Assembly: GCA_008638375.1 (NCBI GenBank)
Contig: CM018038.1
Span: 18,483,485-18,547,484 of the forward strand
Length of the DNA: 64,000 nucleotides
Direction of reading: 5' to 3'
Source of the DNA: Nyssa sinensis
Lineage: Eukaryota > Streptophyta > Magnoliopsida > Cornales > Nyssaceae
The translations under genes were made by a program, and so were the position numbers. Positions 11,869-24,659 of this stretch are shown in pieces. Position 1 is the first letter of the stretch. Each line of letters begins with the position of its first letter. The notes under the pieces are model-generated. The model ran no database searches, had not been told where the DNA came from, and saw nothing but the letters and a program-made list of their open reading frames with translations.

Positions 11869-14800
11869 TGTAATATCCCGACCCGGGATACCGGGTCACA
11901 TGACACGCATTACAAGGAAAAGAAAATAATTATATATATATATAATTAATTAATTATTAAATTAATTAATTAAGTATGAGAAAAGTATATATATTAATTA
12001 TATTATGAATTTATATGTATAAAGTGAAATGGGTATGTATGGATATAAAAACATGTATGTATGTAAGTATGTATATGTATAAGAGAAATAGGAAAAGAGT
12101 GAACAGTGTGTGAAAAGGGGTGTGTGTGTCGGCTGGTGTGTGTGTGTGTGTTGTCTTATATATGTGTATATGTATATATATGTATATATTATATGCAAAA
12201 TATCTCAAAAAAACATTAATGTAAAGCAAGCTTGGGAAGAACAAAATTTATGAGATGGGAGGTCTAGTGTAGGGCTACAAATCAGAAAGAAGAGAGAGAG
12301 AATAGTAGAGAGAGAGGGGTCGGTTTTCTCTTTAAAAAGCAAGGCATGCAAAGCATGCTTTGCTTCATACGACAAAGATCAAAGAGGGAGAGACTGAGAA
12401 GCTAAGGAAGGAAGAAAATCAGAAGAGAAGAAGGGTTTTGGAGCAAGAAAGAAAGAGAAAAACAGTGGTGAAAGGTGAACCCACCAAAACTTTTAAAATT
12501 CTCTCTCTAGAATTTCTCTATGTATAAACTGATTTAAAGCTTTCATTTTATATATATGATATGAAGAACATGTTTTAGATCAGTTTAAGAACGGAATTTT
12601 AGCTTTTAAACACTTAAAAACATGAAAACCAGAAGCATCCACCATTGAAGACCTTGCTTGAAGCAGGTCTGAACCGAGTATCACCAAACTGATTTTGGCT
12701 TACCAAAACCTCAAACTGAGGTCATGAGAGTCATGAAAAACCCTAGCCGCGATCACAAAACCTATGGAACAAACCCTATATGTGAAGTTGCAAGATTCGG
12801 GTTTGGGGACCAACTTTCCAAAATCGCCCCAAAACAAGTATATCAAAATGAAAACTAAAACTACATGAAAAATAGATCATGACAGAAGAAACCCCAATGA
12901 TTTTAGCTCAAGAACCAGCATGTACGAAGGGGTTGCAGGTTGGATTATCGTATCCTAAACCGAACACACGAACGAGTTTTGAACTCCAAAATGAATGCCA
13001 ATCGAATTGTATATACCTTAGGAACATTTTGGGACAAAAACAGTAAGGATCCATGGATCCAAACTGTACGAAATAGAAAGAAAAGGAATTCTGAAATTAG
13101 GGTTTTCAGTCGGTCGAAGTGGGGAAGAAGAAGGCGGGTCAACTCCGCTTTTAAATCAGGCCGAGTCAACTCGGACAAGTGGCAGCCTCTGGGCTTGCCA
13201 CCGATTAATTGGAACGACGGCGTTTCATCCCTGTTTTAAAAATTTAAAACGGTAGGGCTGAGGTCATCATGACGTCAGCAACACGCACAAAATCGGATAG
13301 ACCGGTTGGTTTACAACCAGACCGGACCGGTTCACTTGATTTGAGACCAAACCCTTTGGTTTCTAAATTATTTTAAAAAAATAAATAAACCAACACTCTT
13401 TGTATTTACGGATTGACCCCAGAATTTCTGGACAATCCTACTATGGCCCAACTGATGAAAAATTTATGCATTTAGACCCCTGGAAGAATAATTAAATAAT
13501 TAAATAATAAATTTAATTATTTAATAAATAAAGTAAAATTACTATTATACCCTTGGGTAATAAATAGAGCAAATGAAGTCCAAATTAAGCATATTAATAG
13601 TGTATTTTTACTATTTTGGACATTCTGAGATTAATGGTAGGGTCCGTTTTACGAGACAGGACCCGAAAAATAAAAACACGTAAGGAATAAATGACCAAAA
13701 TGCCCCTTGACCAAAATTTAACAAGTTATTAGTGTATTCTTACTATCTCGGACCTTCTGAGTCCAATGGTGAGGTCCACGACACAAGATGAGGTCCCGAA
13801 CATAAAGACACGTAAGGGGGTAAAATGACCAAATTACCCCTGGTACCTCAAAAGTCAAATTAAAAGCAGGGAAGGTCTAAATTGACTTTCTTTGACATCC
13901 CGGACTCAATAATGGAGTCCAAATTATGAAACGAAGTACAGAAAAATATGACACATAAAACGGTAAATGACCATTTTTCCCTTTTACATATAAAAGTCCA
14001 AATTAAATTCTTGGAAAGCCTAAACCGACTTTCTTGGACACTCCGGACTCAATGATAGAGTCTATTCGACCAAAAGAAATGTCTAAAATAAAAAGACATA
14101 AAATTTGATGAATAGCATCTGTCAGATGACTATAAATTAGAGTAGTGCCAAAGTACAAATACTAAGGCGTGTACAAGAAATGAAATACGAAAAGACACGA
14201 CACGTAAACATGTCAAATAAATAACTTTAAGTCAAAGTTAATGGAGCTCCCAGAAGAGTATAAATTGAAGTAAATTCAATTTCTAACACATTAAATTGTG
14301 TCATAGGTTAAGAATACGAGTTACGTTAAGTACATATGAATTTATGAAATCATTGTAGGATCTAATACGATTTAAGCATAAGTTAAGGAATATCGAGATG
14401 ATATTACAATGAATGTGACGTTGATGAGATATTTATGAATTGTTCTTAGGAACTACAAGGAAAGTGGGAAAGCGCATTATTAGCACAAACCCTAAAGAAC
14501 CAAGGTGAGTAACCCTGTGTTTGAATTGGAGATTTAACTCCATGGATTTAAAAAGGTTTTAAGTTCAAAGATATGAAGTATTTGAAGTTTCAAATTCAGT
14601 ATTTACATGATGCAGTTTTAAATTGTTTTATCTTTATCAACCCTATTGTGACATGCTTAGTGATTGGTTTCTGCAACAGTTTTTCCTTCAAATACTTTTC
14701 AGCATGTCTAGTTAAAATGCAATTATTGTTAAATACCCTGAATTTGCTTATTTCAAGTATACGAATGTTTATTACGAATTTATGAAAAGTATCTATGAGA

Positions 14801-15823
14801 AAAGTCACATGATAAATATTTTATAAGATAATGGTGCATAAGCACACAGGCAGTATTTTGGGTTTCTTCGGATCTCATTGACCTGTCAAAAACCACATAG
14901 TCAGTATTTTGGGTTCTTATTGTAACTCATTGACCTGTCATGTGAAATGCCCGGTAACAGGATCTAATCCCCCAGGCAAATGAGATATCTCCATTTATAA
15001 GTAAGATGGGAGTCCGGTTCGAAACGGATTCCACTAATGGAAGTGATAAGATGACAAATGGTTTGAAAATGGAAGCAGGTTTTTACTCTCATTTTCAATA
15101 TGCATATGTTTGAGTTTTATATACTCTATTTAAGAAATACATGATATGTTATATGTTTTAAAGTTCTTATGTATAAGTTTAGCTTGAATACTTTAAATGT
15201 TTCAGAGCTACATGATTTAAGGAATGCATATATTCTGTATTCAAAGTATACGAACAATTGGCGGCGATTATTTTACAAACTCTTATGTACAAAACCACTG
15301 CTAATTGAAAACCCCATGACGAATACTGGAATTGCTCACAAGCTTAGATTAGCTTACCCGGACTTTGTTCGGACCCCCCTTTCAGGTGATGCAACAGACA
15401 GGGTCTTAAGGACGACAACGATGAGTCTAGCTATTTTTGGAAGGATATGTTTAAGTAGTTTCTTTTGAAGAACCTATGAACACTAGTAGTACATTTTGTA
15501 TTAATAGACAAAGTAAGAACATGTAATGAGCCCTCAGGGCAACCAAATATGTATTGTATTAATGTATGAAGTCTTTAAGTTTTCGTTATACTCTGAATGT
15601 GTAACCATGTATGCTATATACAGAGCAGCAGTATCGGACGGATGTGCATAATTTAAAAATAAGAAAAGAAAAGAAAAAGTTTTTCACGCTTCCGCAAAAC
15701 GTATGTTGCACATCTATTCGATACCGCTGCCTATGTGAGCCTTCGCCCAAGGGTCCCCGGACCTGAGGGTGGCGGTCGCGATGCGAGATCCGCACAGGGT
15801 GGGTTTCGGGTCGTGACACCTTA
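11864..15823 (+). mobile_element. Solo LTR C (11869-15818) with CCTTA target duplication
   Basis: A single 3950-bp LTR begins TGTAATATCCCGACCCGGG and ends GGGTTTCGGGTCGTGACA. It is flanked by perfect 5-bp repeats CCTTA at 11864-11868 and 15819-15823. There is no interior, so it is the product of intra-element LTR recombination. It sits in the interior of B close to its PBS. Same family as solo LTR G: shared words include TCTCTCTCTAGAATTTCT and GAAGACCTTGCTTGAAGC. It contains about four diverged copies of a roughly 135-145-bp module (about 13606-14100) and a long hairpin at 15628-15730. Confidence 0.95.
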
Positions 15824-15859
15824 GTCTTATCTCCCATGAACCACTGTGTTACCTAGGAT

Positions 15860-15872
15860 GCTCTGATACCAA
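15860..15872 (-). other. Primer-binding site of element B
   Basis: Reverse complement reads TTGGTATCAGAGC, the initiator-Met tRNA complement, three bases from the LTR end at 15875. The adjacent leader on the minus strand contains CATGGGAGATAAGACT, close to the leader of element A at about 2664 (CATGGGAGATAGGACT). Confidence 0.9.
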
Positions 15873-15874
15873 GC

Positions 15875-18800
15875 TGTCACGACCCGAGACCCTACCCTAT
15901 GCGGATCTCGTGTCGCGCACCCGATCCGACGCTGCTTGTCGAACCAAGGGTCTCAACTTGCAACATATCAGTGCTACTAACATGCAACAACTAAATGTGG
16001 AAGAAAAAAAATAAAAGCTGCATGTAATTTATATCATGTTTTACAAAATGCGGAATACAAAATTTCTTAATACAACTGTTCATCCCCAAGACGTGGATAA
16101 CATGGGAGAGCTACAAGACTGTCTGTACTGAGTATTACACTTACAACTTCAAAAGTAATGTCCACTGCTATCTAGCTGACTGCTACTGCTACAGCTACTT
16201 CTCTTCTACAGCTTCATTTCCTAAAAGGGGTGGTAAGTTAAGGGGTGAGCTAATGAAAGCCCAATAAGTAATTCTCCTTTGCTCTGCCATGTGTACATGA
16301 ATATGGAAAGCATCATCCATAAAAGAACTAGGATAAATGCAGATGTGCTAGCCAGTCAATGAATATAGAACTCAATATCAGATGATAGAAAATCAAATAA
16401 TAAGGCAATGGAATCTGTCTGACTATAATCAACGCACTAAATATAAGCTGTGAAATCTTATGATCATTCATAATGATATAATATGATCAAACTATGATAT
16501 CTAATAAGAGATACTGATAACAACAATATGGTTCATTTTAACTGAGGGCCCGGCTACCCTTTGAGCTAGTATTCAGATCCGCTCGGGCTATATGAATACT
16601 GCTCTGTGCACACTGTATAAAAATGATCTCTCAGCCAAGCACTAACCCGTCGGTTCAGTACTCGCCTCGCAGATCCCAGTCTAGCTGCCATTTTAAATAC
16701 CACTTTTTATTCCGTTTTCTCGACCCGTAGGTCTAGTAAGCATCAGATGGAGTTTGTGACTGAGCACAAATTCGGCTACACTATAATATATCAAGATCAT
16801 GCTAAATTCAATAAACAGTAAATGCAATAGCACTATCTCAGCAGCGAAATGAAACTGTTGCCTTAACAGGCCAATATAAACTGGGCTACTGAGATCTTGC
16901 CCCTTGAGGCCTATGTACAGAGCGTACAAAAATTATGATCAAGATATGCAACAGTCAATAAATACTTCCCACAAGATAAAGCAATATCAATATGGACTTG
17001 ATAAACGTTCTAGTATACTCGAATACAATAGACAATATAAGAAAAACTGTTGACATGGCTGGGAATGTAACATAAACAGAGATCAGAGATTACTTACCTT
17101 TTTACTGTATCTGTCTAGAAGGTCAAACCGCCTTCTTCTTGTATCTGGGTATTCCTATGATTCAGGAAACCAATCTCAGTCTATATATATACATCTGTCT
17201 AATTCATGCTATTCATCAAATTTTATGCTTCTTTACTATTTTTATCTCTTTTACTAGAATAGACTTTACTATTGAATCCGGAATGTCGAACAAAGTCGAT
17301 TTAGGCTTTCGCGGAATTCAATTTGGACTTCTGTACTGAAAAGGGCAAAATGGTCATTTTGCACTTTTACGGGTCTTTTATTTTTCGGGACCTTGTCTTG
17401 CTAAACGGACCTCACCATTGGTCTTAGAATGTCCGAGATAGTCGGAATACACTATTCATATGTCTAATTTGGACATCGTTACTGAAAAGGGTAAAATGGT
17501 CATTTACACTTTTATGGTTCTCACTTCTCAGGATCTCTTTTCATAAATCGGACCCCACGGATGAGTCCAGAATACTCAAGATAGTAAAAATTCACTATTC
17601 ATTCATTTTAATCGGTGTCCCTTTGACTGCTTTTTGACTTAGGGGTATTTTCGAAATTTTCTATTTAATTAAATATCTTAATATTTAATTAATATTTTAT
17701 TCTGGGGTCAAATCAAAATTATTAACAGTTGGGGGGTCAATTTGTAAATTTCATAAAGTTCTGGGTCAAATCTTAATTTCCAATTCTTCTATTCTAAATC
17801 AGAATAGCCAAACAGTGGCTAATCCTTAAACTGGAATAGGATATCCCCATCCCCCAAATTAATTTCAATTTCAATTTCTAAACCTTGTAGCCAAACACTC
17901 TTAATTCAATTTTAAAACATTTAACTTAACCTAAAACTGCACCGTTTTGATTACCCATTTAATTCGGTTGGGCCCTGACCCGGATCCAACCCGGATCCGT
18001 TTTCTGTTTTAACCCGAAATGCCCCACGACATTCCGGTTGTCTTCCCCATCACTCCGGTAGGGTTCCAGTGGTAACAGTCACCTTCTCCGGCGACGGCCA
18101 CCGGATTTCCATTTTTCACCCCTTTTTAAATGCCATTTCCTTCCTTTCTTCCCCACGATCTCATATCTATCCTCCATTTCCCTCAAAACCTTCCCAATCT
18201 TCTCGAATATGGAGGTTAATAGCTCTAGCCGGTTCTCCGGTGAGCTAATTTTTCTTAACTTCATGCTCGGTTCTTGACTGTTTTGACTTATTTCTTTTTC
18301 TATTTTCTTTCTGCACCTCGTAGGATTATTTTAGGACCATTTAAACAAGGTGTCTTACATAAAATATAGATGGACCCGATTAGTATCCCATACTTGTAAC
18401 TGTTGATTTCTCCCTCAACTCTACACTATTTTCACTGATTTTTCTTGCATTAAATTCCTGGTTTCATGCTTTATAAAACTCTATGATTTAAACTAAACAA
18501 ATCATGCTTTAAAATTTAAAACAGAAACAAACCCACTTACCTAAAATTTCTGTTTTTCTCTTTGTGCAGGTTTCTCCTCTCACTTCTGTTCCTCTTGATC
18601 CACTTCTGCCTTTCCCTTTTCAATCATTTCCTTCTATTTTCCTCTTTAACTCACGGATGTATACATATATATATAGAACACTCACTAACCGACTTCTTTC
18701 TCTCTCCTCTTTCTCTCTCTATTCCTCTCCACTTGTAGCCTTCCTTGACCCAACTTTCTGCCCCATTTAATTTTTACTTTTTCTCTTTCTAAGAATACAG

Positions 18801-19381
18801 GTTTGCATTCAATTCATGTGGGATATTTGTGTATTATATGTATATAATATATTTACACACACTAACACACATCAACACACACACACACCTTGGCCGACAC
18901 ACACACTGCACTGACATGTTGTTGCTTGGCAGTTTCCTTTCTTGTTTCTTTTCTTTATCTCTTTTCTTTCTTTTTATATTCCAATACACATACATGCATA
19001 TATGTATATAATATACTATATTATAATTATGTATAAATACATAATTTATACCTATCTTATACATATATATACTTTCATATATACATGTATATACCATTTT
19101 TTGAGCACATATACATACCTTGATATTTAATGAACTATGCATGTGTATGTACGTATGCATGCATGGGTTGCCTGCATACACGCTTTTTGAGGTAAGGTTT
19201 TGAGTTGTTCGTGTACTGCCCAACATTGACTGCTTAACTGTCACTATTCTTTTTCTAAAAACTGTATCGTTCATATGATAAAATGATTTAGAGCTCTAAA
19301 CAGCTCGGGTACAACTGCTAGTACAATACCTGACCCGGTCTACCTCAGTATATGTGCCCTATCCCGGGTCGGGATATCACA
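15875..19381 (-). repeat. 5' LTR of element B (3507 bp)
   Basis: On the minus strand it runs from TGTGATATCCCG at 19381 to GGGTCTCGGGTCGTGACA ending at 15875. It carries the CCAATGGTGAGGTCC-type module on the minus strand around 17260-17640 and AT/CA microsatellites near 18830-19080. The short open frames seen here are not supported as genes. Confidence 0.93.
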
Positions 19382-19857
19382 GCCTACTTGGTAGTTTTTG
19401 GGTAACAAGACTCTTGCCCCACTTGGTCAAGGGTTCAAATCCCCTTGGCCTCACTTTTGGGCATTTTTCCACATTTTGGGCTTAGGCCCTATTTGGTTGG
19501 CGCAGAATTCCATTTTGGCTATTTTCTTAATATTTTCTTTTCCGTTGCTCCTTTTTCGACGCGACTTCTTCTGAGGGTTTCGTATTTTGGTTAGCCTCAT
19601 TATCAAAAGCCTCGTGTCAGTTATTATTTATTTGTGGCCGTCATAGTTCGCTAATTCGAGTTTCCATAACATCATTTTGCCTAATTAATTGGTAATTAGG
19701 TTCGGACGTTACACCCTCATTTCTGATGTGCTTTATTATTTTATTGGTCTATCATGACCATCATAAGGTTCCCGATTAACTTCTTAATTATTATTTATGT
19801 CAGTTCTAATTAATAATTAGCAAACTAATTATTAATTAATCAGGGTTGGGGTGTTAG
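19382..19857 (-). repeat. LTR fragment X between elements B and D
   Basis: Its right edge read on the minus strand begins TCTAACACCCCAACCCTG, close to the usual TGTAACACCCC LTR start, and a second such edge (TGTAACGTCCGAACC) lies near 19713. Near 19382-19445 there is a tRNA-like tract with B-box-like GGGTTCAAATCC, antisense to the inferred LTR. The left part is cut by B and the right edge abuts integrase sequence of D. Family and full length are unknown. Confidence 0.5.
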
Positions 19858-20965
19858 ATGGACTTTGTGTCAGGGTTGCCAAAGACATCAAGAGGGAGTG
19901 ATTCTATCTGGGTCATTGTTGACAGACTGATCAAGACAGCTCATTTCCTGGCAACGAAGATGACACAGGCCTTGGAGCGACTAGCAAAGTTGTACATCAA
20001 AGAGATTGTTAGACTTCGTGGAGTCCTAGTATCGATCATATCTGATCAGGATCCACGATTTGTATCCAGGTTTTTGAGAGGCCTACAGTGAGCTATGGGC
20101 ATAGAGTTAAGTCTTAGCACAGCATATCATCCCGAGACTGACGAGCAGTCAGAGAGGACGATACAGACTTTAGAGGACTTGTTACGATTCTGTGTCATAG
20201 ACTTCAAGGGGAGTTAGGAAGATCAGTTGCCACTGGTAGAGTTCACTTACAATAATAGCTTTCAAGCTAATATTGGTATGGCGCCATATAAAGCATTGTA
20301 AGGTAGGAAGTGCCGATCACCCCTGTGTTGGACAGAGGTGGGGGAGAGGAAGCTTTATGGGCCAGAGATAGTGGAACATACTACAGGGAGGATACAGCTA
20401 ATCCGACAGTGTCTACTAGCGACTCAGAGCCGACAAAAGAGCTATACTAATGCTCACAGACAAGAGTTGGAGTTCGCAATAGGTGACTACGTATTCTCGA
20501 AGGTATCACCCATGAAGGGTGTAATGAGGTTTGACAAGAGGGGAAGATAGGGCCAAGATACATTGGACCTTTCAAGATCATGGGAAGGGTCAGGCCAGTA
20601 GCCTACCAGCTTGCCTTGCCTTTAGAGTTATCACATGTACACAGTGTATTTCATGTTTTGATGTTGAGGAAGTTTGTACAGAGTGCAGATCAGATAGTAG
20701 AGCACGAGCCATTAGACGTCCAAGAGAATCTGAGTTATATAGAGCATCTAGTGCAGATTCTAGACCGTCAAGATCAGGTTCTACGAAACAAGACTATCCC
20801 TTTAGTCAAAGTTCTATGGAAGAATCACCAAATAGAAGAAGCTACTTGGGAGCGAGAGGACGACATGTGCACCAAGTATCCTTAGTTATTTTCATCTTAG
20901 TAGTTATATTTTCCACCCTAGTATGTACTAAGTTTGGGGACAAACTTATTTTAAGGGGGAAAGAA
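19858..20965 (+). pseudogene. Integrase core to chromodomain remnant of element D, with PPT
   Basis: 5'-truncated Ty3/gypsy polyprotein starting within the integrase core ([10 protein letters not shown]), homologous to 6269 onward in A. SDQDPRF keeps the second Asp and DEQSERT keeps the Glu. Broken by in-frame stops near 20089, 20215 and 20299 and by a frameshift near 20548. The chromodomain (about 20736-20880) is open in its own frame and shows what A has lost. It ends with the hairpin AAGTTTG-GGGA-CAAACTT (20930-20947) and the purine run AAGGGGGAAAGAA before the LTR. Confidence 0.9.
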
Positions 20966-22607
20966 TGTAATACCCTGATCTGGGTTGGCACGTAGACCGA
21001 GGTAGATCGAGTTGGGTAGTGTGCCATCAGTTGTAACCCGAGTTGTTTAAGCACTATGTCATGATATCATATGTACTATACGATTTTGGAATGTGAATAG
21101 TATCAGTCATACAGTCAGTGTCGGGCGATGTCCGAGCAACCCAGAACCATGCCTCGTAATACGTACACGTACACATTCTCATGCATGCATACGTACACAC
21201 ATATGCATAGCCCATAAAATATCAGTGTAAGTATACGTGATTAGAAACTAGTATATACATGTATATATGAATATATATATATATGTATAAAATTTGTATA
21301 ATTAAGTGTATATATATACATGTATACATAAAATAATATAACTACATGTATATAATATACAAATATCCTTATACATATATATATATATATATATTTATAC
21401 ACAGCATGCAAAGCATGCATACAAATGTGGGATTTGGAGTGTCGGCCAGAGGGTGAGGTATGTGTGTGTGTGTAGCAGTGTGTAATAGTGCATGTATATA
21501 TAGCATATATGCATATTATATACAAATATCTTGAATTTAAATAAATTAGGAAAATAGGTGTCAGCCATCAAAAGACCAAGCCAAAAAGCAACCCTGAATC
21601 TCGGCAGAAATGGGAGGAAAAGAGAGAGAAATAACTGCTGCAAGTGAGGGGGGAAAGTGGATGAAAATTCCTATATATATAGAGTTGCTCATTTAGAGGA
21701 ATTGAGAATCAGAAAGAAAGAAAATCAAAGGAAACAAAGGAAGAAGCTGAGAAAAGATTCAGAAGTAAACCAAGAAGGAAAGTGGGACTGAAAAAGAAAA
21801 TACAGAAAAATAGGTATGTTATGCTAATTTTTGTTTTTAGTTATTAGAGGCATGATAATTAGTTTTAAGCATGGGAACCAATAGCTGAGTTTAAGAAATC
21901 ATTTTACAAAAAAGAAACAGTAACATGGTGAAGAATCGAAGTAGAAATTTGAAGTTGCAGGTTCGAGTTTTGAAACCCAACCCTACCAACTTGTTGTTAA
22001 ACCTAAATTTGAGAATGGAGACTTAAACCCCATGGTTAATATACCACAACAAAAGAAATACCAAGAGTTTTGGGCCAAAATGGCCATGAACGGCTGAGTT
22101 GCAGGTTTGAATATCAAACCCTTAACCGGACTGTTGAGCTCAAGTTGAGCTCTCAAATAAATACTAAAACCTAAGGGGTAATCTCATAAAAACAATGGAG
22201 TCGATAACAGAGAGAATCGCATCCAGAAAACTCATGAAAATGAAAAAAATAAAATTTTGCAACTAGGGCAACGGTCGGGGGAAGGGAGGAAGAAGGTGAA
22301 CAGGAATGATGAAACGATGTTGTTTAGGTTTTATTGTACTCAATACCGTGTCGTTTAAGTGTATAGTTAATTTAAATTGAAAATGAAATTCGGCTGTTTG
22401 GCTGTGGGGTTACGAAATTATTTAATTAAACGCAATAGGGACGGGGATACGTTATTCCGGTTCTAGGGGTTAGCCGTTGTTTGGTCCAAGAAAATCAGGA
22501 AAAAATAGAAAGGGCGTAGCCCCTGGGGATTGAACCAATGGCCTCATGGAAGGAAGCCCAAGCCCAAACCACTTTGACTGGCAAACCCATGTTAAATGTG
22601 GTGGTTG

Positions 22608-22647
<40 letters not shown>

Positions 22648-24398
22648 ATATTCAATAGTTAAGGAAAACAAAAAGGGGCGCAGCCCTTAAGAATCGAATA
22701 CGTGACCTCATGTGGCAAGGGTTCAACCCAAGCCACTTGGTTAGGCAAGCCCGTGGGAATAATTGGGCCAAAATATATATATATATATATAAATTATGTT
22801 AAATTAATTAAATTAATTTAATAAATAGAAAAATAATACAAAGTCCAAATTTAACTAGTGATTAGTGTATTTTGACTATCTCGAACATTCTAAGACCAAT
22901 GGTGGGGTCTGTTTTGCAAGACGAGGCTCCAAAAAATAAAAGACACATAAAAGTGTAAAATGACCATTTTTCCTTTTTAAGTACAAATGTCCGAATTGAG
23001 TTTCGCAAAAGCCTAAACTGACTTTATTCGACGTTCCAAACTCAATAGTAGAGTCTATTTTAGTAAAAAAGAAACTTATAGCATAGAGGCATAAAATTTG
23101 ATAAATAGCATAATTCATGTAGCGATAAACTGAGACGTATTTTATGAATTTTAGAAACACCAAAGGGCAAGGAAAAGATAGTTTAGATCCTTCTATTTTA
23201 TAAATAGTAAAAGGTAAGTAAAATCCAATCTCTGCATGTGTTACTTTCCAAGCCATGTCAATAGTTCTTATACATATTGCTATTTGTATTCTATACATAC
23301 CAGTATTTATTTAGCCACATTGATATTGCCCTATCATGTGGGAACCAATTATTGATTTCTATATATGTCTCGATCGTGATTGTACACTTGTGCATGGATT
23401 CTTTTTTGTATACTTGTACCTAGGGCCGTAAGGGCCAGACAGTTATATTCGAAGCAGTCTAGTAACCATAGCCTCGAAAACTATCGTTACGTCAAATTGC
23501 CTAGAACCAGTTATGATTCCACTATACTCTTCGTGGAAGATAACATGATCCTGACTTGTGCTCAGTCACACCTCCATCTGATGCTATTTATGACCTTCGG
23601 GTCCAAGTTTCGAGTGGAACATTTGCTACGTCGCTATGCGAGGCATGGGACGTGGAGTCACATTGTATATACAGAATAGTATTCATATAGCCTGAATGGA
23701 ACTGAATATGAGCTCAGGGGGATTTTTGGGCCCCACTAGTGCATCTCTTAATTTTGATATCACGATCCTTTATTGTTGATTTCATAGCTTGATCATGTTA
23801 TATTATTATGATTGATCATGAGACTTTACAGCTTTTAGTTGAGTGCTTACATTTCATACTTGATGTAGCTCATGACTGTAGCAGTATGACATTGTTAGCT
23901 TAGCAGATTTATTTCCTTATCATTTGACTTCTATAATTTGATATTGAGTATATATATTCATTGACTGGCTTGCACTCTTTTATACACTTGTACACATGGC
24001 AGAGTAAAGGACTACTTACTGAGTTTTCATAGCTCAAATAGATACTACTTTTGACTTTTTAGGCATAGATCTCGAGAACAGACCATAGAGCCTAATAGCT
24101 AGGAGGTAGACATTTCTTTTGAAGTTGCAGTGTAATATTTAGTATAGTCTTGTAGCTTTCCCATTTCATCCACGTCTTGGGGATGAACAGTTGTTAAAGA
24201 ATTTTGTATTTCGTATTTTGAGAACATTATATATATCACATGCAGCTTTTATTTATTTAATTGTTTAAGTCTTCCATTATTTAGTTATTGCATGTTAGTA
24301 GCACTGATTGTGTAGCAAGTTGAGACCCTTGGTTCGACAACAGTGTCGAATCGGGTTCGCGATTCGAGATCCGCATAGGTGGGTCTCGGGTTGTGACA
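20966..24398 (+). repeat. 3' LTR of element D (3433 bp)
   Basis: Starts TGTAATACCCTGATCTGG directly after the PPT and ends GGGTCTCGGGTTGTGACA. It has AT microsatellites (21262-21400, 22614-22642), two antisense tRNA-like tracts (22525-22585 and 22690-22750) and the repeated TGGTGGGGTCTG-type module near 22860-23060. D has no 5' LTR in the window. Confidence 0.9.
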
Positions 24399-24645
24399 AC
24401 TATCATGCCATTAGTGTCATTCTCCATTTCGCTACCTAATGGTCCACAATACCACTGCATGCAATTAAAATTTCTCATTCTTAAAAATGTCGTATACCTC
24501 TACTCCAACCTCCCACAATTCGTTCAACTTGTCCACTAGAGGACACAAGTACGCATCAATTTCATTACCAAGAAACTTCGACCTTAGAATAAGCAACGAC
24601 ATGAAGATAAATGGTTCTTTCATACATTTTCATGGAGGTTGGAGT
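24399..24645 (-). pseudogene. CACTA (En/Spm) TNP2-type transposase fragment
   Basis: The minus strand reads CMKEPFIFMSLLILRSKFLG, then NEIDAYLCPLVDKLNELW, then EVGVEVYDIFKNEKF and LHAVVLWTIR. This matches the conserved core of TNP2-family transposases (LSLLIPGPK-PGNDIDVYLQPLVDEL pattern). A TAA interrupts after NEKF and a TAG follows WTIR. No terminal repeats are visible, so it is a scrap caught between the LTRs of D and E. Confidence 0.82.
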
Positions 24646-24659
24646 CGGTTCTCTGTCAA

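Larger units (their letters stand above)
10140..19381 (-). mobile_element. Large non-autonomous LTR element (element B), hosting A and solo LTR C
   Basis: Minus-strand element: 5' LTR 15875-19381, PBS 15860-15872, interior 15874-15824 plus 11868-10499 (about 1.4 kb, no open frame of note), PPT side near 10499-10517, 3' LTR from 10498 leftward, cut at 10140 by A. The LTR segments 10140-10498 and 19023-19381 align over 359 bp without gaps and with about eight differences. Long LTRs with a short non-coding interior that keeps the PBS and PPT ends of a coding family are the hallmark of a LARD-type derivative, presumably mobilised in trans by a Tekay-like partner (inference). Confidence 0.85.

Noticed and set aside
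12940..13239. 99-residue frame in solo LTR C
   Set aside because: Inside an LTR; the antisense frame is equally open.
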